Shown here piece after piece: positions 58,601 to 64,000 of a stretch of DNA of 64,000 nucleotides. Each line of letters starts with the position of its first letter. Position 1 is the stretch's first letter. The stretch covers positions 27,342,001 to 27,406,000 of the forward strand of contig CP093831.1 in the NCBI GenBank assembly GCA_033063855.1, given 5' to 3'. The notes under the pieces were generated by a model. That model saw only the letters and a program-made list of their open reading frames with translations, did no database searches and was not told the origin of the DNA. This stretch comes from Smittia aterrima. Its lineage: Eukaryota > Arthropoda > Insecta > Diptera > Chironomidae. The translations under genes and the position numbers were made by a program.

Positions 58601-61600
58601 TCTAATTATTTTCTCTTTTTTTGTTTAGACATGGGACAACAAACGCCTGAACCTTTCGTCGGTAACATCAAATGTAAAGAACAACTGGATCAACGCTTTG
58701 AGAAATGCTTCGGGTCTTGTGGAAAGTGCAATCAAGCAAACGCTTGAAGAGACGAACTCTCCGTCGAGCAACAACAATGTTGAGATCATTACGTCGCCGA
58801 GCACGAGCAGAATCTTAAAGAAGCTGGAAATGCCATCGTTTCAAGACGAGAATGGCATCAGCGTGGAGAAGAAGCCGAAGCATTCGATTTCATCGCCAGT
58901 AACGCCATGTACGCCAATGACTAGTCGACCGATTCTCTTCTCATCGGATGAGGAATATAAAACAGCATCCGAGGGTGGCCGAAGAGAAAGCATCGACTGG
59001 GGCTCACCACTATCACCTTCCAACCCAATTCAAATTACCTTATCACATGCCAAAGAAAATAAAATCCGTTCCAACTTAAGAAATAATCATCAGAAACGAA
59101 GCTTATCATCCCCACCGACGTCCAGACGCAGTACAATCGACAGCGCCGAAGATTTCGCGACCATTTCAACAGTTCAGGAAGAGATCGTCGCTGAGAGTGA
59201 GTTCAAACTTAGATTGACGGCAGCCGAGAAGAAAATCTCAATAATGCACGACGAAGCGCGAGAACGAGACACTCGAATGGCTGAGCTTCTCGCGAGTCTC
59301 GAGAAGACAGAGATGGAGCTAACCGTTCGACGTAAAGAAAACGAAGAGACGAAGGAGAAGTTTGTAAAAGAGCTGATGGAGAATCACGAGAGCGCCAAGA
59401 AGATCGTCAATAATTTGACTGAAGAGTTAATTGAAAGTAAAAATAAAATCGCCGAGGTTGAAAATCAACTGCAGCGTGGCATAGAAGAAAACGATTCGCT
59501 TTACCGCAAGTTAAGAAGCTTTGCCGCTGCTGTGCCATCGACTTCCACCACTAGTCTTTCAAATGCCAACATCAACAAAGCTACCAGCGATCGTATTCGT
59601 CGAATGGATTCGTTTAGTGATCTCACGTGCTTGAACGACGTTGATCCCGACGAGTTGGACAGAGATTCTCTTATAAGTGAATATCAAGAGCTCAAGCAGC
59701 GCTTCGAGAAAGTCGTGAACGAGCTAAAGATGATGAAGCGAGAACTTCGAGAGTCGTACAGCTCCTACGATAGTTTAGATCTAGCACACACGAGCATGCG
59801 TCAAGACTTAGAGAGAAATAAAAACGAGAATCAATTAAGAACGAAGATGATGGCTGACCGGATTCAAGATTTAACGAACAAGTACGCGGCGGCTGAGAAG
59901 CAAGTGCGAAGTTTAAAACAAAAACTTATGAAGTCGGAACGAAAGCGAACGTCATCGTTGAAAGGAAAAGAGACGCTTCAGTTGCAGAAAGAACTGGAAG
60001 GAAAAGTCATAGAGCTCGAGGGAAAATTCGAAATGAATCTTGATGTTGAAATGCCATCGCCAAGTTGCAGTCTTAGAGCTTCACCGGCTCGTTGTGAAAC
60101 GCCTGAGAAAAGATCAACCGCCAAATTGCGACGAAAGTCATTGGATTCGGTTTCCAGTCAACCGATGCAGCTACTGGTGAGACTGAACGCTCTCGAGAAA
60201 AAGTTAGAAAGCAACAGCAGCAATCTGAGCCTCTCGACGATCTCAAGTGACTCGGTTAACACACAAAAAACTTCCGAACAATTGATTGACTGCGTGAGAA
60301 ATTTAGAAAACGTGATCGCATCGAGTCGACTAATTCTCGAAGACGGATTACAACAAATTCACGTACACAACAAGTCATCACGCTCGCGATGCGCTGAGAC
60401 GCTAAGGATCGAACAGCTGTTAAGTGACAGCGTTAAAGTGCTCACAGAATGTCAACCTACAGACCAATCGATAGCTCAGCTAACAGGTGATGAAATCACT
60501 CAAGAAACTGGTTCTGTTAAGGTTGCGCTACTCCAACTTGAAACCCAGCTCAAGGCTAAGCTTAGTGAGCTGTTGAAGCAGCGTCGAATTTTGCGCGAGA
60601 CCAACAAATTGACACGCAAGAAAGACTTGGAGTTGCTCGCTGAGAGATGTGCATTTGAAAGCGTTTGCTTTGGCAAGTTGCGAGACTCGCTCTCTCGCGC
60701 TGATCAATTAGACAAATTCGTTGAGCATCAAACGAAATGCGAAATCGCTGAGACGACGCAACTCATGACATTGCTGAAAGCGAAACTTTGCGGTAAGGCG
60801 ACCACGATTAAAAACGGAGGAAGCTTAGACGTTTTGGCGCAAGTTCTCGCACGAAGACTTTTACTTACCGCATCGAAACTGGGTCAGATGAGTGACTTGA
60901 TATCTTCGACGGCTTTCCCAGCATCTGTTGCCGACTCGAATTTCTTGGAAGAACTTTTGCGCCAGCAAAACGAGCTCAACTTGATCACAAAGCGTTACAA
61001 GATAAACACGATCGAGAATCTTGCGTACGACTTAGCAGCGGAAACACTTAATTATATTTCGGCCAACAACACGGTACAAGGTGCAGTTCAAGAGGCTTGG
61101 CGTTACGCTCAGGAAACCGTAAACGCTGAACTAATCCAGTACGAGATCAGTCACATAATGCAGAAAACCGCAAAGCGTTATGAAAACTCTTTAGCGCCTT
61201 CCTTTGGCTACGCACTCACAACTCAAGAGAGAATCAGTTTTGAGATGTTCGCCGATGCTGTTCAAGATTCATTGAGGAAAGAAATGGAGTCGACAATAGC
61301 TCAACTCACTCAATGTTACGAAGACAATTTGACGAAGATGAAGCAGGGCCAATGGCGCTTACATCTCGAGCAAGAAAGTAAAGCCAGCGAAGGTCGTCAG
61401 CTTCTCATCGAGTTCGCTGATATTATCGCACAAAAAGCTTTAATTGATGCGAGAATCGCTATCATTCGTGGCGATGCTGTTAGCAGCAATTTCAATGACG
61501 ACGCTGAACTATCGAACGAAAAGAAATCTTTCAACGGAGTCGCTGCAATGCAAAAGTACGAGAATCTCTTCGTTGAGTTATCGGAAGATATGGACATCGC

Positions 61601-63435
61601 CAATACCGATGACATTCTCGCTGAAGCTGATTTCAATTTCATGTTCAGAAACTTCGCGTTCGCCTTCACAATTAACAAACAGGAAATGAACGACTTGTCG
61701 AATGTCATCATTAGAGTGGAAGAGACTTTACTTCAACTTCACAATAAGTTGAATCCTAACGCGAACATCAATCACATTCAAAATCTAAATCTCGAGAGCA
61801 TTAAGAATATTGCAACGAAGCTTAACGAGTTCCATCAGACAGCGGAGAAGTCACTGTTTGCTGTCGAGAAGATTCTATCTTCACCTTGTCATGAATGTGA
61901 TAAAATGCACGAGACTCTGATGGAGATGACGACACAACATGACGAAGAGATTCAAGAGCTCAAGCAGAAACATTCGGGAATTCTTTTAACTCTCAACGAG
62001 CAGATTGAAGAGCAAGCAACTCTCGTAAAGCAATTAAGATCGGAATTATCGTCCTACGAGAACATGTGTCACGATAAGGCTCATTGTAGTGAGCTTATGC
62101 AACAACTCAGTGATACAAACGAGAAGTACTGGCACTTCAAAGACGAGGTTGATGAGTTGACACAGAAATTGTGCAATGACAGAAAGAAAATTAGCGAAAT
62201 GGAAAAGAATTATGAGCAACTCTATAAGCAATTCATTCGAGAGCAAGAGATTAACAAAAAGCTTGAGAGTCGCGTTGATGTTATGGAACTTGAAAGTTCT
62301 GAAAAGGTTGATCAACTTCATCAGTTCTATCAAGCGCAATTGTCATCGGATCAAGCGGAGAGAGATCGAACATCGGACGAAGAAGACTTACGAGAAAAGT
62401 ATCAAAACGAAATTGAACAATTGAGAGTAAGTTTTTGAAAGTTTTTTTTTTACTTTGGACATTTGATTAATTGCGCAATTTCCTACAGACACTTTGCGAG
62501 AAAGGCTTATCTGCAATGGAATCGTCCCACAAACGAATTATTTCCGATTTGGAAGCGAAACATAAAGCGGAGACTCAACGATTGCTCAACGAGAAAGAAA
62601 GCGCTTTAGCCGAAGAAACTCAGGTAAGCTTCGACTTTTCGTCGTTAATCTCTAAGAAGATTTCAAAGACTTTTTTGTCTTCTTCTTTAGGCAACACTTC
62701 AAGCTCTCGAATCAATGAGGAAAGCTCATGTTAATGAAGTGCAACGTGAAGTTAATCGCTTCAAGCAAGAGTTTCTTCGAAAGTTCAACAGTGAGAACAA
62801 GGAACACATCGAGTCACTTGCTGCTTACAAAGAGGAGAAGGAACTCGAAGAAGTTCGTCAGGAAATTTTATCGCTCAGCGAGAAATATTCTCAGAAATGC
62901 GTTGAAGCGATTTCGATTGAAGAGAAACTTAGGCACTCCAACCAAAAACTTCGACATGCTCAACAAATTATCCAAAACTACGAAATGAAATCAAAAAACT
63001 TACGAACATGTCATGATGAGTTAGAGAACGAAATTGATTCATCTCACTCAAGATCCGATGATGTAAGTTCACTTCGAATCGATTGAAGAAAATATTTCGA
63101 GCTTTTAAAATCTTTCAGAGCTTTTCATTGGAACAAATTAACGCGAAGCCAGATTCATTAACCACGTCCCGAGACGAATCCAAAGAAGCCATTTTAAACT
63201 TACCATTAATTCCTATAATTAAAATTAAAACTGAGATGCATCCTCGACCGAAGTTGAATGAAGGTGAGAGAAGTTTGAAATTACAAAAAATATTTAAACT
63301 AAATTTTCTTTTTCAGGATCAAAGTTTGGATATTCAACATCATCAAAGGATGAAGACGCTCTGTCGGTGCCAGAGGTTCCTTCGTCTCCTTTAGACTTAA
63401 AGGAGATGGAAAGAAGCTTCGAGTTGGAGATTTGA
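40691..63435 (+). CDS. osp: Outspread (MPRIP/TRIOBP-type actomyosin scaffold with two PH domains)
   Basis: Eleven coding exons: 40691-40822, 47619-47702, 51247-51312, 51399-51639, 52691-52798, 57900-58489, 58629-62426, 62489-62623, 62691-63062, 63119-63263 and 63317-63435. They join in frame to 1929 residues. The N-terminus (CRKFSPNIFNKNKC..CF) matches the conserved start of MPRIP-type proteins, with C8, C12, C25 and C28 possibly binding zinc. A first PH domain spans exons 2-4 (KSKCGYLFVAP-like start, RRWFVLFDDGEL, WWYNVL). A second PH domain (SGWLMKEDHKDWSKYWF to NNWINAL) lies at about 342-435. A Ser-rich region and long coiled coils follow, ending with TLCEKGLSAME and EETQ as in vertebrate relatives. 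Family members bind actin and myosin phosphatase/RhoA; wing-blade phenotypes gave the Drosophila name. AATAAA at 63841-63846. Alternative exons inside the large introns cannot be excluded. Confidence 0.93.
40823..47618 (+). other. Intron 1 of outspread (6.8 kb)
   Basis: Begins GTGAGT and ends TTTATAG. No nested gene is recognised on either strand. It contains the repeat-like patch at 45556-45830. Much of it is AT-rich unique-looking DNA that may hold enhancers or unannotated leader exons. Confidence 0.6.
45556..45830. repeat. Repeat-rich patch: inverted GGATTAA, TCTG/TCCG tracts, AT run
   Basis: In order: GGATTAACTTAATCCGGATTAA (overlapping inverted repeats), a TCTG microsatellite (about 45616-45630), an AT-only run (about 45645-45720), then GTCTGTCTGTACGTCTGTCC and AACTCCGCAGAAAAATCCTCG. 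The last part resembles a TCGTC-tract plus TTTTCTCG-GAAC pattern found near 14090, 14755 and 19040. Probably a degraded mobile element. Confidence 0.5.
47703..51246 (+). other. Intron 2 of outspread (3.5 kb)
   Basis: GTAAGT to TTCCAG. It contains the 172-base tandem duplication at 48459-48785. Small open frames (for example 49712-49921) show no family resemblance and no splice context, so no gene is called. Confidence 0.6.
48459..48785. repeat. Tandem duplication, two copies of about 150 bases, period 172
   Basis: Copy 1 starts at 48459 and copy 2 at 48631, both with TTTCCCAACG. They stay nearly identical through AACATTCTGATTTCAATGAC. Differences are a few substitutions near the middle. The CTTCAAGCCCTAAAC phrase flanking copy 1 on its right recurs after copy 2. 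Confidence 0.85.
51640..52690 (+). other. Intron 4 of outspread
   Basis: Begins GTAAGT at phase 1 and ends GGTTCCAG. Non-coding, with no other feature recognised. Confidence 0.6.
53791..53809. repeat. (GATC)n microsatellite
   Basis: About four and a half perfect copies of GATC. Confidence 0.85.
54138..54192. repeat. AT-only palindromic run
   Basis: About 55 bases of A/T with many short self-complementary TATAATATAT steps, similar to the runs near 3466 and 45645. Confidence 0.7.
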
Positions 63436-63918
63436 GCGATGAAAAACCTTTCTCCCACGCCCTCCCAAAATCAGAAAACTTGTGCAACCTTCCTTGTGAT
63501 AGTAAAAGACGCGTTTGTTTTTTTTTGGTGTTATTTTGAATGAAGAATATCAATTTGTTTAATTATTAACTCGTCGAGTTACTCGATTTACGTAGTGGCC
63601 ATGTTTGTAAAGCCTAATATTCATTTGATTCCAGTGCCGTCTCGCGTATATTATTCAAGACTGGCACTGCTCATTAATCATTTAAAATTATTCGGGGATT
63701 AAACCAACAAAAAAGGAAGTCAAATGAAAGAGAGAATTTATTTATTTATCAAAACACAAAAATGATTGTACTCGAATCCCAGTTATTCTCATGTTGTCAT
63801 TTTAATTCGTCCCAGTATTCATTTCCCGCCTTGTTTCGAGAATAAAATAAAGAAAATTAACAACAAATTAAGTTTTTCTTTTTATTTGCTATTGGAAAAG
63901 TAGAAATTGCGAAATTAT
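63436..63918. terminator. outspread 3' UTR and convergent gene ends
   Basis: outspread poly(A) signals AATAAA lie at 63841-63846 and 63846-63851 (overlapping). A minus-strand AATAAA near 63881-63886 serves the next gene, so the two transcripts end within tens of bases of each other. Confidence 0.6.
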
Positions 63919-64000
63919 TTAGAATTCTCCTTTGAATGGGAAATCAGGATGGTCGACGTCTTGAGACATTTTGCAGACACGATCGACGAAACCGAAGCCT
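63919..64000 (-). CDS. 3' end of an unidentified gene, cut by the window edge
   Basis: The frame on the minus strand reads GFGFVDRVCKMS, then DFPFKGEF and a TAA stop at 63921-63919. Twenty-six residues are visible. A poly(A) signal follows about 35 bases beyond the stop, which supports a real terminal exon. I do not recognise the family from this short tail. Confidence 0.5.
   Translation of the reverse strand, partial: GFGFVDRVCKMSQDVDHPDFPFKGEF

Noticed and set aside
1..64000. tRNA genes, CRISPR arrays, bacterial-type operons
   Set aside because: No cloverleaf with a GTTCGAATC-type arm, no regularly spaced direct repeats, and eukaryotic gene structure throughout.

Overview
This is an animal nuclear sequence: spliced genes with short GT-AG introns (mostly 50-75 bp), AT-rich spacers and orthologues of frizzled, outspread, wings apart-like and Nfs1. 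The gene content (a gustatory receptor, tandem secreted lipases, outspread) points to an insect. Gene compactness and the family mix suggest a nematoceran fly, perhaps a chironomid midge. The species is an inference and was not checked against any database.

Layout. 1-8.2 kb holds frizzled (fz), with long non-coding flanks and a two-codon last exon. 8.2-12.1 kb holds a minus-strand gustatory receptor and two tandem secreted phospholipase-A1-like lipases. The receptor and lipase 2 each carry an apparent single-base frame break. 12.2-26.7 kb is a fast-evolving accessory block. It contains two intact F-box genes, at least four F-box fragments, a secreted LRR/coiled-coil protein, and a large intronless minus-strand gene. 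That gene encodes a 1744-residue protein with a zincin-like HELCH motif, a NACHT-type NTPase and ankyrin-like C-terminal modules. A collinear segmental duplication (about 14.66-16.74 kb versus 18.92-22.1 kb) has left a truncated second copy of its 3' end.

27.7-39.3 kb is gene-dense and conserved: wapl (seven exons), a head-to-head pair of bleomycin-hydrolase-family genes, an uncharacterised conserved gene, and Nfs1. One member of the hydrolase pair is an ordinary active-looking enzyme. The other fuses an N-terminal THAP zinc finger to a hydrolase domain whose catalytic Cys is replaced by Gln. The two share an inverted tract of roughly 570 bp at about 98% identity between much more diverged flanks, the signature of recent gene conversion.

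40.7-63.4 kb is outspread (osp; MPRIP/TRIOBP type): eleven coding exons, two PH domains, a long coiled-coil tail and introns of up to 6.8 kb. The last 82 bases hold the 3' end of another minus-strand gene. No tRNA, rRNA, CRISPR array or transposase gene was recognised.

How the parts relate. The conserved genes are housekeeping or developmental: Wnt/planar polarity receptor, cohesin release, Fe-S cluster assembly, actomyosin scaffold. The 12-27 kb block looks like a birth-and-death cluster of possible recognition or defence genes. The most novel-looking products are the THAP/pseudo-hydrolase fusion and the zincin-NACHT-ankyrin protein.
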